From Planctomycetota bacterium (GTDB lineage Bacteria > Planctomycetota > Phycisphaerae > Sedimentisphaerales > Anaerohalosphaeraceae), in contig VRUI01000014.1 in NCBI GenBank assembly GCA_019456225.1, positions 1-64,000 on the forward strand: DNA of 64,000 nt. The letters are read 5' to 3'. Of this stretch, positions 33,915-42,816 are shown in pieces. The notes beneath the pieces are model-generated. The model searched no databases. It was not told the origin of the DNA and was given only the letters and a program-made list of their open reading frames with translations. Both the position numbers and the translations under genes were made by a program. Position 1 is the stretch's first letter. Each line of letters begins with the position of its first letter.

Positions 33915-34790
33915 ATGTGGGATTATACTGACGATGTTATGGATCATTTTCTTAAGCCCCGTAATGTGGGGTATATAGAAGATGCAGATGGTGTTGGCGA
34001 GGTTGGTTCGCTGGCTTGCGGGGATGCTTTGACTTTTACTTTCAAGCTCGGCGACGACGACAGGATCGCAGACGCGAAGTTTAAGACCTTCGGATGCGCA
34101 AGTGCCGTTGCTTCGTCTTCTGTGCTTACCGAACTGGTTAAGGGTATGACCCTCGAAGAGGCCGCCAGGGTTACCAACGAAGATATTGTCGATAAGCTCG
34201 GCGGTCTGCCCGACCAGAAGATGCACTGCTCTGTTATGGGGCAGGAGGCGCTTGAAGCGGCTATTGCCAATTACCGCAACAAGGGCAAGGTCGTCATGCC
34301 AAAGGAAGGTCATATTCTCTGTACTTGTTTTGGTGTCACCGAAGAAGAGATTCGCAAAGTTGTTACCGAGCACGGTCTTACCAGGGCCGAGCAGGTTACT
34401 AATTTCTGCAAAGCCGGCGGCGGATGCGGTGGGTGTGTCGGTCAGATCGAAAAGATCATCGAAGAGGTGCAAGGAGCAAAAGCAGAGACTAAGCATGTCA
34501 CCGCTGCTGTTCGCCCGGCAAAGCTGACCAATATTCAGAAGATCCAGCTGATCCAGCAGACCATTAACGAGCAGATTCGCCCGGCATTGCGTGCCGATGG
34601 CGGCGATATTGACTTGATAGACGTTGACGGCAGCAAGGTTATCGTGGCGTTTCGCGGGATGTGCTCGCAGTGCAAGATGGCCGAGATCACTATGAAAGAT
34701 GTCGTTCAGGCAAGGCTCAAAGAGTTTGTCAGCGAAGACCTAATCGTTGTGGAAGAAGGCAAAGAAGATCAGCAGGGAGGTACAGAATAA
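33915..34790 (+). CDS. nifU: NifU-type Fe-S cluster scaffold protein
   Basis: A protein of 291 residues from the ATG at 33915 (AAAGG site); a GTG eight codons upstream is possible. Three modules: an IscU-like N-terminal scaffold (LACGDALTFTF, FKTFGCASAVASSS, MHCSVMG; residues about 20-120), a BFD-like [2Fe-2S] domain (CTCFGVTEEEIRKVV...CKAGGGCGGC, about 133-180) and the C-terminal NFU domain (GMCSQCKMAE). Together these are the full modular NifU. The downstream nifS (TAATG overlap) supplies sulfur. No nitrogenase genes are visible, so it probably acts in general Fe-S assembly. Confidence 0.95.
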   Translation: MWDYTDDVMDHFLKPRNVGYIEDADGVGEVGSLACGDALTFTFKLGDDDRIADAKFKTFGCASAVASSSVLTELVKGMTLEEAARVTNEDIVDKLGGLPDQKMHCSVMGQEALEAAIANYRNKGKVVMPKEGHILCTCFGVTEEEIRKVVTEHGLTRAEQVTNFCKAGGGCGGCVGQIEKIIEEVQGAKAETKHVTAAVRPAKLTNIQKIQLIQQTINEQIRPALRADGGDIDLIDVDGSKVIVAFRGMCSQCKMAEITMKDVVQARLKEFVSEDLIVVEEGKEDQQGGTE

Positions 34791-35947
34791 TGACTACTGT
34801 ATATATGGATAATAATGCGACTACTAAAGTCGCCGACGAAGTTGTCGAAGAGATGCTGCCGTATTTCGGCCAGTTTTACGGCAACCCTTCGAGTATGCAT
34901 ACATTCGGCGGGCAGGTTGGCAAAAAGATTGTTGAGGCTCGAGAGCGGATCGCGTCGCTGCTTGGGTGTTCGCCCGATGAGATCGTCTTTACCAGCTGCG
35001 GTACCGAAAGCGATAACACCGCCATACGTGGTGTGCTGGAATCGGTCGGGATGCGCCGTAAGATCATTACCAGCCGCGTTGAGCATCCGGCGGTTCTCGG
35101 GATGTGCAGGCAGCTTGAAGGGCATGGGTATATGGTCGTTGAAATCGGCGTCGATAAGCAAGGGCGGCTCAATGTTGATGAGCTTAAAAACTGTGTCGAT
35201 GACGATACGGCACTGGTAACTATCATGCATGCAAACAATGAGACGGGGGTTATCTTTCCTGTCGAAGAGATCGCCCGGTTTGTTAAATCCAAAGGCGTCG
35301 TTTTTCATACCGACGCGGTTCAGTCTGTCGGTAAGATACCGGTAAATCTCAAGGACAGCGCGAGCGACCTGTTGAGTATTTCCGGCCATAAGCTCCACGC
35401 TCCAAAGGGCGTCGGCGTTCTTTATGTACGCAAGGGTACACGTCTTACGCCGTTTATGGTTGGCGGTCACCAGGAGTCCGGCAAACGCGCAGGCACCGAA
35501 AATGTTCCCGGTATTATCGCACTCGGCAAGGCGTGTGAACTTGCCGAACAAAATATTGTCCATGAAAATACTGTTGTTAAGGGGCTTCGTGATCGCCTTG
35601 AGAAGAAAATCCTCGAGACTTGTCCCGATAGTTTTGTCAACGGCGATGTTGAAAACCGGCTGCCGAATACCTCGAATATCAGCTTTGAGTATATCGAAGG
35701 CGAGTCGATCCTGATGATGCTTGACAGGTATGGAATTTGCGCAAGTTCGGGGTCGGCCTGTACGAGCGGTTCACTGGAGCCTTCGCACGTTTTGCGGGCG
35801 ATGGGTGTTCCGTTTACGGCTGCTCACGGTTCGATACGTTACAGCCTCAGTCGCTACACCACCGAGCAAGAGGTAGACTTCGCAGCCGAAAAAATGCCGG
35901 CGATAGTAAACCGCTTGCGAGAACTGTCACCGTTCGTCAAAACCTGA
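34790..35947 (+). CDS. nifS: Cysteine desulfurase NifS/IscS
   Basis: A protein of 385 residues from the ATG at 34790, overlapping the NifU stop (TAATG) with GGGAGG upstream; a longer frame to 34661 lies inside nifU and is spurious. MTTVYMDNNATTK start, PLP-binding Lys in SGHKLHAPKG (about 201), and persulfide Cys in SSGSACTSGSLEPSH (about 324). It releases sulfur from cysteine for Fe-S clusters built on NifU. The next gene is convergent, 16 bp away. Confidence 0.96.
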   Translation: MTTVYMDNNATTKVADEVVEEMLPYFGQFYGNPSSMHTFGGQVGKKIVEARERIASLLGCSPDEIVFTSCGTESDNTAIRGVLESVGMRRKIITSRVEHPAVLGMCRQLEGHGYMVVEIGVDKQGRLNVDELKNCVDDDTALVTIMHANNETGVIFPVEEIARFVKSKGVVFHTDAVQSVGKIPVNLKDSASDLLSISGHKLHAPKGVGVLYVRKGTRLTPFMVGGHQESGKRAGTENVPGIIALGKACELAEQNIVHENTVVKGLRDRLEKKILETCPDSFVNGDVENRLPNTSNISFEYIEGESILMMLDRYGICASSGSACTSGSLEPSHVLRAMGVPFTAAHGSIRYSLSRYTTEQEVDFAAEKMPAIVNRLRELSPFVKT

Positions 35948-35963
35948 TTCCTGGGCCTTTCGC

Positions 35964-36329
35964 TTACTTTGCCTTGTCGACGGCTGTTTTCTTATGTGGA
36001 ATAAAATACAAAGACAGTTTCATGTTTGCAGGATCAATGCCTACATTCTTTAAACCGGTCGCGAAATCTGCCGATGTTGGAGACTGGGAAAATTCAAAAG
36101 TTTCGTTTGGTGTCATTGTTTTGGTCATGAGTGTCTTTTTTGAAACTTTGTCGGCGAAAATGATAGTACCTCCTGTCTCCTGAGTGCTGTACTCCACGCT
36201 AAATCCGCCGCCGACATAATACTGCTGCTTCGGAATTCCATCGGAATCGAACGCGCTGCCTGAACCCGTTATTGCGCATCCTCCTATGAGAATTGTTAAT
36301 ACTAAAGCAATTAGCAATGATGTCTTCAT
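35964..36329 (-). CDS. Small lipoprotein, unknown
   Basis: A 121-residue protein with lipobox LIGGC (Cys18). The mature part begins AITGSGSAF and has a Thr/Ser-rich single domain (GGTIIFADKVSKKTLMTKTM). GAAAGGATC before the ATG. Convergent with nifS, with its neighbour upstream also a lipoprotein. No family recognised. Confidence 0.6.
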   Translation of the reverse strand: MKTSLLIALVLTILIGGCAITGSGSAFDSDGIPKQQYYVGGGFSVEYSTQETGGTIIFADKVSKKTLMTKTMTPNETFEFSQSPTSADFATGLKNVGIDPANMKLSLYFIPHKKTAVDKAK

Positions 36330-36395
36330 TTCATGATCCTTTCGTGATCTCTATTATAATAATAGTTCTAAGCAGTAAAGTTGGTATTTAAGGTG

Positions 36396-36427
36396 AAAAA
36401 GGGCCGAACGCTGTTTGCTCACGGCCC
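36396..36427 (-). terminator. Intrinsic terminator of the 149-residue lipoprotein gene
   Basis: GGGCCG / CGGCCC stem with a 15-nt loop, then five T on the minus strand. It begins 20 bp after the stop codon at 36447. Confidence 0.8.
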
Positions 36428-36446
36428 GGTAAGATTTAATCTGCTA

Positions 36447-36896
36447 TCAATTGACAGGCTTAAAGTACATCTTAAATTGGACAGCACCTGTGCTGGGAAT
36501 GCAAATATACTTTCCAGATTTGATAAATGTGCTAACTTCTCCGTCTTTGCTCTCTGCAACAATGGTATTTGCGTCAGGTCTCTCGATGATTTTATAGGTA
36601 GAGGATTTTCCGGCTCCTATCCCTGATATGGATGTAATCTTTTCAGCGGTAATATGAAACTTAATGTTATTCATCTGGTTCATAAGCTGAGTTACAAGCT
36701 GTGCACCCATCTTCTCTGCCATGCTGTCCGGAACGCCCTGGGCTTTGATATTTGGCGGCAGATTTGCTTTTGTCGTTTCCGAGTCGAAGCCCCATTTGCC
36801 AATGAGCCAGTTGTCGCTTTTTTTAGAACAGCCCGTAAATACGGTCAATGCTGACAATGTTACAAACAAAACAGATACTCTCAAAAATGTAGTCAT
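36447..36896 (-). CDS. Lipoprotein with a lipocalin-like or stress-type domain, unknown
   Basis: A 149-residue protein with lipobox VFTGC (Cys23) then SKKSDNWLIGKWGFDSETT; the GKW motif followed by beta strands is common in small lipocalin-like lipoproteins. A Met/Gln-rich helix (about 60-76) and strands follow. It ends at its own terminator. No family can be named with confidence. Confidence 0.65.
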   Translation of the reverse strand: MTTFLRVSVLFVTLSALTVFTGCSKKSDNWLIGKWGFDSETTKANLPPNIKAQGVPDSMAEKMGAQLVTQLMNQMNNIKFHITAEKITSISGIGAGKSSTYKIIERPDANTIVAESKDGEVSTFIKSGKYICIPSTGAVQFKMYFKPVN

Positions 36897-37341
36897 TTCT
36901 TCTTTCCTGTAATTGGGGGTGATTTTTATTTATTGAATATTTTCGTTCTACCATCAATATAGACGCAATTGCATGGTTAACGTTACAAATAAAAAGGATA
37001 TTTTGAATTTTTGTCAAGTGAGTGTAAACGGCGGAGCAAAATTGTCCCATCTGGCGGGCGGTTTTAAATTATACCACTGCGGGGTGGTTGAGTGGCGGAA
37101 TGTTGCCGTGTCAACTAAAGGCTCCATGTCAACTAAAGGCTCCAGGAGCCTTTTTCGGGGGTTTAGGTAGTTTAGCCCGAAAAATCGCTGTTTTTGGCGA
37201 GATAGCGGGAGATATATTGGATGTATAAAATTCCACAAAATGAAAAACGTACCAAAAACGTACCACTTGCCCGAGCGCTTACTTCTCGGATTAAACTGTA
37301 CTGGGTATGGTGCTCTGCTCAAAGGTCGTTATTGGGGTGGT
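36897..37341. repeat. Gene-free region with 18-bp tandem repeat, terminator and 11-bp iterations
   Basis: The 18-bp perfect tandem repeat TGTCAACTAAAGGCTCCA (37109-37126, 37127-37144) is followed by GGAGCCTTTTT. An 11-bp-phased aaacgtacca repeat lies at 37245-37266, with flanks like 33712-33769. The text ggggtggttgagtggcgg (37081) looks faintly like the 5' part of a tRNA but no full tRNA folds. No gene. Confidence 0.5.
37117..37155 (+). terminator. Plus-strand hairpin-T terminator with two possible 5' arms
   Basis: AAAGGCTCC occurs twice (37117-37125 and 37135-37143) and both copies can pair with GGAGCCTTT (37145-37153), which leads into TTTTT. A short RNA transcribed from the left would end here. 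A TTGAGTGGC..GCCGTGTCAA partial stem lies just upstream. Confidence 0.55.
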
Positions 37342-38961
37342 TTATTTTGGTGTGGATGTTGGTTGCTTTTTCGCTCTTTTGTTGAGCCACTCCAGGATTG
37401 TTAGCTCGGAGGCGTCTTTTGTTCTTTGTGATTCCATCTGGTCTACCAGGTCTTTTGCTTGTTCGGCCAGGGTAGCTTTGTTCTTTGTTCCTTTGGTTGC
37501 GATGTCCAGTTCCCTCTGGAGCATTTTTGCTTTTTGCTGGGCGTGTATTTTTTCGATCTCAGCCCGAATTCTCAAGGTTTCGGCGTGTGTTGCCTGCTTT
37601 TCGATGTAGTCTGTATATATATTCCGGCCAAGCGGGTCCGATAAAGTCTTAAGTATGCTGCTGTCAATATTTAGCATTTCGTGCTTTTTACGGATACTGT
37701 CGATCATCGCCGTGTTGGGAGTACCGCCCGATGAGATCGTTGGAGTTAGTATAAAAAGCACTTCCTTTCCGCGTTCCTCAAAGTCCTTGCTGGAAAACAG
37801 TATGCCTATGATCGGTATGTCTTTCAGGAAGGGTACGCCGCGAATAACCGAGCGTTTTTCTGTCTTTGTTATCCCGCCGATAATCAGGCTTTCACCGGCA
37901 CGAATCCTGTTTTCTTCGATCTTGATCTCTCGCTTTGTGACGATTGGGACCTGCTTTACGCCTTCCGGAGTGGATTTCGAACTGATGACCGCTTTCGTTT
38001 TAATGCCAATGTAACCGTCACCATAGACTGTCGGGGTTATTTCCAGCGAATCTACGACCGATTCATATCTTGTAGAATGTGAAATGACACCACTGACAGG
38101 GTGGACGTTGGATATCTGGTCCAAGGGTACCTTTTCTTCGGTGATGATCGTCGCGGTTTTGCCATTTACTACTTCCAGTGTCGGATTCATGAGGATCTTG
38201 AGGTATCCCCTGGAGACGAGCAGGTCAACGAGGGCACTAACCTGTTTTCCCTGTTTTCCGTGAACAAAACCGGCTTTTAGGCCGAAAGTCGACCTTGCCA
38301 CGTCACGCAGGGCGGCACCGGGGAAGGCCGGCAGTATGCTTCCATTGACATTCTTTCCGCTTAAGTTAAGATCGCTGCCGAAGAGTTCCTGAATGTCAAT
38401 AGTCGTCTCCCAGTCCATGGTATGGTCTGCGTAAACTTCGGAAATAATACAGTCGATCTTGACCTGAATGGGAGGGACGTCGACTTGCTCAAGAAAAGCT
38501 ATGACCTCCTCGGCATCGGCAACGGAAGGGCAGCGTACGATCAACTGGTTGGCGCCTGCGTTAATGCTTACGTTATAATCCATGACGGGGTATGGTTTGC
38601 CCTTTGCGGTGAAGAATTTCTTTATGAATTGTTCGTTTATCAGCTTTGAAAGATCGGAAGGGGAGTGATAACGTGTAAAATAGAAGAGTTTGGCGTCTTT
38701 TTTCTCTCCAATTTTTCCTTCGATGATCCTGGGGGGCATTTTGTAGATGTCTGGTACCTGAATGGCGGTATCGGGAGAGTATTCGATCTTACTGATCTCG
38801 CGGAGGATATTCTTTGACTCCATCTCAGTACCCTTTTCCGAAAAGAAATCTCCACAGCCGGAAAATGCTGAAATTGCGCCGAATATAAGTGAAAGAAATG
38901 CAATTTGCCGCAAGAAATCGGCGGCATGGTTACTAAATCTAGTTGTTCGCTGAGTATTCAT
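37342..38961 (-). CDS. Secretin-like type II/III secretion protein, lipoprotein
   Basis: A 539-residue protein with a lipobox (AFSGC, Cys36) after a long N-terminal segment. N-domain strands (GANQLIVRCPSVADAEEVIAFLEQVDVPP) precede the secretin channel domain (VPLDQISNVHPVSGVISHSTRYESVVDSLEITPTV, then RAGESLIIGGITKTEKRSVIRGVPFLKDIPIIGILFSSKDF, the conserved C-terminal secretin block). A coiled-coil tail follows. It forms an outer-membrane ring for type II secretion or pili. Other genes of such a system are not adjacent, so it is an isolated secretin-like gene near the flagellin locus. A type IV pilus or T2SS partner must lie elsewhere. Confidence 0.85.
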   Translation of the reverse strand: MNTQRTTRFSNHAADFLRQIAFLSLIFGAISAFSGCGDFFSEKGTEMESKNILREISKIEYSPDTAIQVPDIYKMPPRIIEGKIGEKKDAKLFYFTRYHSPSDLSKLINEQFIKKFFTAKGKPYPVMDYNVSINAGANQLIVRCPSVADAEEVIAFLEQVDVPPIQVKIDCIISEVYADHTMDWETTIDIQELFGSDLNLSGKNVNGSILPAFPGAALRDVARSTFGLKAGFVHGKQGKQVSALVDLLVSRGYLKILMNPTLEVVNGKTATIITEEKVPLDQISNVHPVSGVISHSTRYESVVDSLEITPTVYGDGYIGIKTKAVISSKSTPEGVKQVPIVTKREIKIEENRIRAGESLIIGGITKTEKRSVIRGVPFLKDIPIIGILFSSKDFEERGKEVLFILTPTISSGGTPNTAMIDSIRKKHEMLNIDSSILKTLSDPLGRNIYTDYIEKQATHAETLRIRAEIEKIHAQQKAKMLQRELDIATKGTKNKATLAEQAKDLVDQMESQRTKDASELTILEWLNKRAKKQPTSTPK

Positions 38962-39234
38962 AAATTTTGATAGCGATTAGTTTCGGTTGTGTAATTTTCA
39001 TTATTATAGTCGAATTTCGGGGCAGATGTATTGCAAAGTGTGAAGATTTTGAGGAATTCTTGTTTGGTAGCCACTTTGCGGGTTTTTGGGCTGATTTCAG
39101 GGTTTTTTCGTATTTTGAAAAGCTGGATGCGTTTTATTGGTTTTTGTGTGGATTTTTGGGCGTTTATATTTTATCATCATTTTTTATGTAAACAGGTTTA
39201 TTACTTGAAACGATCAAATCGAAAGGATTCGTTT
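38962..39234. other. Spacer between secretin and FkbM genes
   Basis: A 273-bp divergent region with no recognised signal except GAAAGG before the GTG start at 39235. A long frame starts here at 39031, but the stretch up to 39234 is Phe/Leu/Val-rich with no ribosome site and is taken as upstream noise. Confidence 0.4.
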
Positions 39235-40188
39235 GTGATAGCTCCAAAATATATACAGCTTGTGTCGTATTGGATGTCTGTATGGACGCAATATCTTAAA
39301 GATCATGACTATAAATCTTTGTTATCGGATCTATGCACTGATCTCGACAAAATATCAGTTGAGCATTTAGACCGTGTTGTTTGGCTGTACGATCGTTTTT
39401 TTAATTATGACAAGCTTCACGAAAAGACTGCCATAGAGCAGCATCATGCCTGGTGCAGTGAGGATATGCGAAAGTCGCTATTATTCGAGCAATTCAAGTT
39501 ACAAACATTGCCTGGGATAGTGCAAAAGTATAAATTGCCGAATGGTGGTATAAATCCATATTTATTTTTCAATAAATATTGCCTTGACGAAGTCCAAGCT
39601 GACATATCGGCGCGTATTGATGGTAAGACTATTATTGACGGGGGTGCTTTTGTTGGTGATTCAGCGGTATTGTTCTGTGACAATTATGCTCCAAAGAACA
39701 TACTCGCTTTTGAACCGGCCCGCGCTTCGTTTGCTATGTTAAAGCAGGTCATAGAAAACGCTGGTTTGACCGATAAGGTGGTCCCCATCTTCAAGGGCCT
39801 GGGTAACAAGCCCGATTTGATGCCTCTTCTAAATACTGGTGAAGACGCTATCAACGCTGGAGCAACATTTTTCACGTCTTCAGACTTATTGCTCAAGGCC
39901 GGCGAAAATGTGGAGATATCCACGATCGATGCTGAGGTATCGGCCGGTGATTACGAGGTTGGTCTTATCAAGTTGGATATTGAGGGTTTTGAGAAGAAAG
40001 CGATAGAGGGTGCTTTAGAAACGATCAAGCGTGACAAGCCGGTTCTGGTAATAAGTTTATATCACAACCCCGTCGATTTCTTTGAGATTAAGCCGTTGTT
40101 GGAGAGCCTGGAGCTTGACTACAAATTCATGGTCCGCCGTGCAGAGGCAATAATACCTCTTGGCGACATCATTTTAATAGCCTACTAA
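39235..40188 (+). CDS. FkbM family SAM-dependent methyltransferase
   Basis: A protein of 317 residues from a GTG at 39235 (GAAAGGA site). The FkbM fold shows IIDGGAFVGDSAVLFCDNYAPKNILAFEPA (motif I and acidic strand beta2) and GLIKLDIEGFEKKAIEGALETIKRDKP. These enzymes O-methylate sugars of glycans, polyketides or lipids. The same domain occurs as the C-terminal part of the 1020-residue protein downstream, so both probably methylate the same kind of surface glycan. Its location just before flagellin suggests flagellin glycan methylation. Confidence 0.87.
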   Translation: MIAPKYIQLVSYWMSVWTQYLKDHDYKSLLSDLCTDLDKISVEHLDRVVWLYDRFFNYDKLHEKTAIEQHHAWCSEDMRKSLLFEQFKLQTLPGIVQKYKLPNGGINPYLFFNKYCLDEVQADISARIDGKTIIDGGAFVGDSAVLFCDNYAPKNILAFEPARASFAMLKQVIENAGLTDKVVPIFKGLGNKPDLMPLLNTGEDAINAGATFFTSSDLLLKAGENVEISTIDAEVSAGDYEVGLIKLDIEGFEKKAIEGALETIKRDKPVLVISLYHNPVDFFEIKPLLESLELDYKFMVRRAEAIIPLGDIILIAY

Positions 40189-40923
40189 ACATCGCAATTA
40201 TAGGGGTTACCTGCCGGTATTGCTCGTCCTGGTGACAGAGCGTCAATGAGCTTTTTCCGGTGGTCCGTACAGTTATCCACTTGAAAAGGTTGTCCATAGT
40301 TGTCCGTTTTTGACCGATTTTTCGGTTGCGTTTTTTTAAATATCCGTAATATCCTTTGAATATTGCGATTATCGCCCGCTGTCGGGGTTTTTTACCTTTA
40401 TGGAGTTTAAGGGCCTGTTGATGCTACTTTATCGGCTTTTGTGCTTGAATTATGCTGTCAAGAGTAAAAAAGCATGCTTGATTCGGTAAATTCGCAGGTG
40501 ATCCGGGTTTGCCAATCATTTCAGTTTTTCGGATATTAATTGACCAACGTATTGTCCGTAAGAGCCGTAAAAAGCAATAAAATGATCTGCTGATTTTAGC
40601 GTTTATTATCAGACTATATATTGTTTTTTTAATTTTTTTAATTTTATCTTATAAAAAAAACCAGGCTTTGTCCTATATAAATTTGTTTTTCCATACTGAT
40701 AATTCGCTATTTTGAGAAACCGGAAATTCCTTGTTATTTTTGCATGTAAAAGCCTTAAGTTTTTGCTATTTCGTTCGATAAATATTGTAAGCAGGCCAGT
40801 TATTAATTGGTCTGGTGTTTGTCATTGGAAATTTAATAATGGATTTTGGTCCCTGTGTTGGGGGTTGAAATATAAAGTGTGTTAGTGGAGTGTTAGTTTT
40901 ATTATTTTTAAGGAGTTAGTAAC
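40189..40923. promoter_or_regulatory. Leader of the flagellin gene with AT-rich tracts
   Basis: A 735-bp region before flagellin. It holds a tandem word (gttgtccata, gttgtccgtt; 40289-40308), long A/T tracts (40640-40670) and the sigma-28-like promoter listed separately. TTATCCACT at about 40273 is a one-off DnaA-box-like word, not a cluster. No gene. Confidence 0.4.
40755..40781 (+). promoter_or_regulatory. Sigma-28 (FliA)-like promoter of flagellin
   Basis: TTAAGTTT (40755-40762), exactly 11 bp, then TTCGATAA (40774-40781). The E. coli FliA consensus is TAAAGTTT-N11-GCCGATAA, so the match is 7 of 8 and 6 of 8. It is about 140 bp before the flagellin ATG. Confidence 0.65.
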
Positions 40924-42237
40924 ATGGGTTTAGCAATTAAGAATAACATTATGGCATCCAATGCCGCCCGTCATTTGGGCAAGAGTTTTGGTGCGTTGGC
41001 CAGTTCAGTTGAGAGACTCTCATCCGGTCTTCGGATCAACAGTGCCAAGGACGATGCAGCCGGCCTGGCTGTTCGCGAGTTGATGCGAGCGGACATTGCG
41101 GTACTGCAGCAGGGAGCACGAAACGCGTCTGACGGCATTAGTATGTTGCAGACGATGGAAGGTGCGATGGCTGTTATGGATGAGAACCTCATCCGAATGA
41201 AAGAGTTGGCTGAGCAGGCCGCAACGGGTTCGTATTCGGTAGCACAGCGTTCGATTATGAATAATGAGTTCGCAGAAATGGCCGATGAGATCGAACGTAT
41301 CGCAAGTTCGACTGCGTTTAATGGTATCACGATGCTGAACTCAAATACCGGCATAGTGGACATTCACGTTGGTACAACTGCAACTATTGAAGTTAGTAAG
41401 GTTGATATGACCAAGAACGGTCTCAATATTGCAACGGGTAATGGCGAATGGGGTGCTATAACTGACAATGCAGCTGCGTATGCAGATACAGGCACAACTA
41501 CAGTTCTTACTACGGGTACCACAAATGATTTTATTGTTGAACTCGACTTTCTCGGTGCTACTAACCAGCAGGTGATTTCCGTTAACTTTGGACAATCGGC
41601 AAGTATGACACTTGAAGATGTTATGGATACCATCAATGCTGCTTCGCAAAACCCGAGTAATATGTATGATGCCGATGGTAACAAACTTGGTTATGCGGCT
41701 GCTTCGATCTATACCAATGCCGCGGGTACATATCAGTTGGAGATCAAGGCCAGAGACGCCATTGCAACTTCAATGAGTTTTACGGTTGAAACAACTGGTG
41801 GTGTGGTCTCGGCACTTGCTGGGATATTTGGTACAACAACAACAGATGGAGAAGACCTGATGGGTGCTAACCTGTTCGAGTCGATGGATACAGATGGTGC
41901 CTGGGCAGCTGACACTGCCGGTGGCGCTACTGCCGGTCTGAACATCCTTACTGAGACTTCTGCAGTCAGTGCTCTTCTTACTGTTGGTTCTGCTATTGCA
42001 ACTAAGGATGAATCTCGTGCGGCGTTCGGTTATAAGATGAACCGTCTTGAGAGTACCCAGTCAGTACTGAATATTCAGGCTGAAAACCTAATGACAGCGG
42101 AATCCCGGATTTCTGATGTTGACGTTGCTACCGAAATGGCAACGATGACCAGAAACCAGGTACTGTCTCAAGCTGGTGTTGCCATGTTATCACAGGCAAA
42201 CACAATGCCGCAGATGGCTCTGTCGCTGCTTAGGTAA
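40924..42237 (+). CDS. fliC: Flagellin
   Basis: A 437-residue protein. The conserved N-terminal D0/D1 region (IKNNIMASNAARHLGKSFGALASSVERLSSGLRINSAKDDAAGLAV, ~5-50) and C-terminal D1/D0 (ESRISDVDVATEMATMTRNQVLSQAGVAMLSQANTMPQMALSLLR, last 45) form the filament core. The central part (about 150-370) is Thr/Ala/Gly-rich, variable and surface-exposed, a good site for glycan attachment. AAGGAG before ATG. It is followed by fliS and a run of glycosyltransferase and methyltransferase genes. Confidence 0.97.
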   Translation: MGLAIKNNIMASNAARHLGKSFGALASSVERLSSGLRINSAKDDAAGLAVRELMRADIAVLQQGARNASDGISMLQTMEGAMAVMDENLIRMKELAEQAATGSYSVAQRSIMNNEFAEMADEIERIASSTAFNGITMLNSNTGIVDIHVGTTATIEVSKVDMTKNGLNIATGNGEWGAITDNAAAYADTGTTTVLTTGTTNDFIVELDFLGATNQQVISVNFGQSASMTLEDVMDTINAASQNPSNMYDADGNKLGYAAASIYTNAAGTYQLEIKARDAIATSMSFTVETTGGVVSALAGIFGTTTTDGEDLMGANLFESMDTDGAWAADTAGGATAGLNILTETSAVSALLTVGSAIATKDESRAAFGYKMNRLESTQSVLNIQAENLMTAESRISDVDVATEMATMTRNQVLSQAGVAMLSQANTMPQMALSLLR

Positions 42238-42289
42238 ACTGATCATTCTAAACTCGAAATGGATTTCGGGTATGATTAGATATATCCGG

Positions 42290-42320
42290 AGGACGGCCGC
42301 CTTACAAGTGGCGGTCGTTC
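42290..42320 (+). terminator. Hairpin after flagellin
   Basis: ACGGCCGCC / GGCGGTCGT stem with an 8-nt loop, followed by TCTTCGG, a weak T tract. It lies 55 bp after the flagellin stop and 70 bp before fliS, so it could reduce read-through or stabilise the flagellin mRNA. Confidence 0.6.
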
Positions 42321-42387
42321 TTCGGAGTTTGTCATGTCGCAATTATAATTTCACTATGCCCATGGGGGTTTATTAAGGATTTTTCAG

Positions 42388-42747
42388 ATGAATGGAATCG
42401 GTACTTATCAGGAAACAGCAGTTCTTACACAGGACAAGGGTAAATTGATCGTTATGCTTTATGAAGGAGCGATCAAGTTTTTAAAGCTCGCTCAAAAGGA
42501 TATGCAAGCATGCAATTACGAATCCAAGAACACATATATCAATAAAGCGTGGGATATTATTAATGAGCTAAATGTCAACCTCGACATGAAAGCCGGCGGG
42601 GAAATATCCGAGAATTTGCGTAAGCTTTATTGCTTTATGCTGACGCATTTATCTACGGCAAACTTCAAGAACGACCAGCAAGCAGTTCAGGAAGTGATCG
42701 ATATGCTTAGCGAATTGAAGCAGGGTTGGGAAGCTATTGCAGGCTAG
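42388..42747 (+). CDS. fliS: Flagellar export chaperone FliS
   Basis: A 119-residue all-helical protein. MNGIGTYQETAVLTQDKGKLIVMLYEGAIKFLKLAQKDM matches FliS, which caps the flagellin C-terminus until secretion. AAGGA before the ATG. Position directly after flagellin is the classic order. Confidence 0.95.
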   Translation: MNGIGTYQETAVLTQDKGKLIVMLYEGAIKFLKLAQKDMQACNYESKNTYINKAWDIINELNVNLDMKAGGEISENLRKLYCFMLTHLSTANFKNDQQAVQEVIDMLSELKQGWEAIAG

Positions 42748-42816
42748 CAATTAGAAATTAGCAATTAGCTCTTTACGAAAAGTTTGACTTAGATATGGGG
42801 AGTATTTCCAGGTACT

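Noticed and set aside
34661-34789. N-terminal extension of NifS
   Set aside because: The frame overlaps nifU in another phase; the ATG at 34790 has GGGAGG and begins the conserved MTTVYMDNNATT.
37075-37130. tRNA-like text ggggtggttgagtggcgg
   Set aside because: Only the 5' quarter resembles a tRNA-Leu/Ser; no D-arm closure, anticodon stem or TPsiC arm can be found.
40265-40285. DnaA box TTATCCACT upstream of flagellin
   Set aside because: Single imperfect copy, no cluster.
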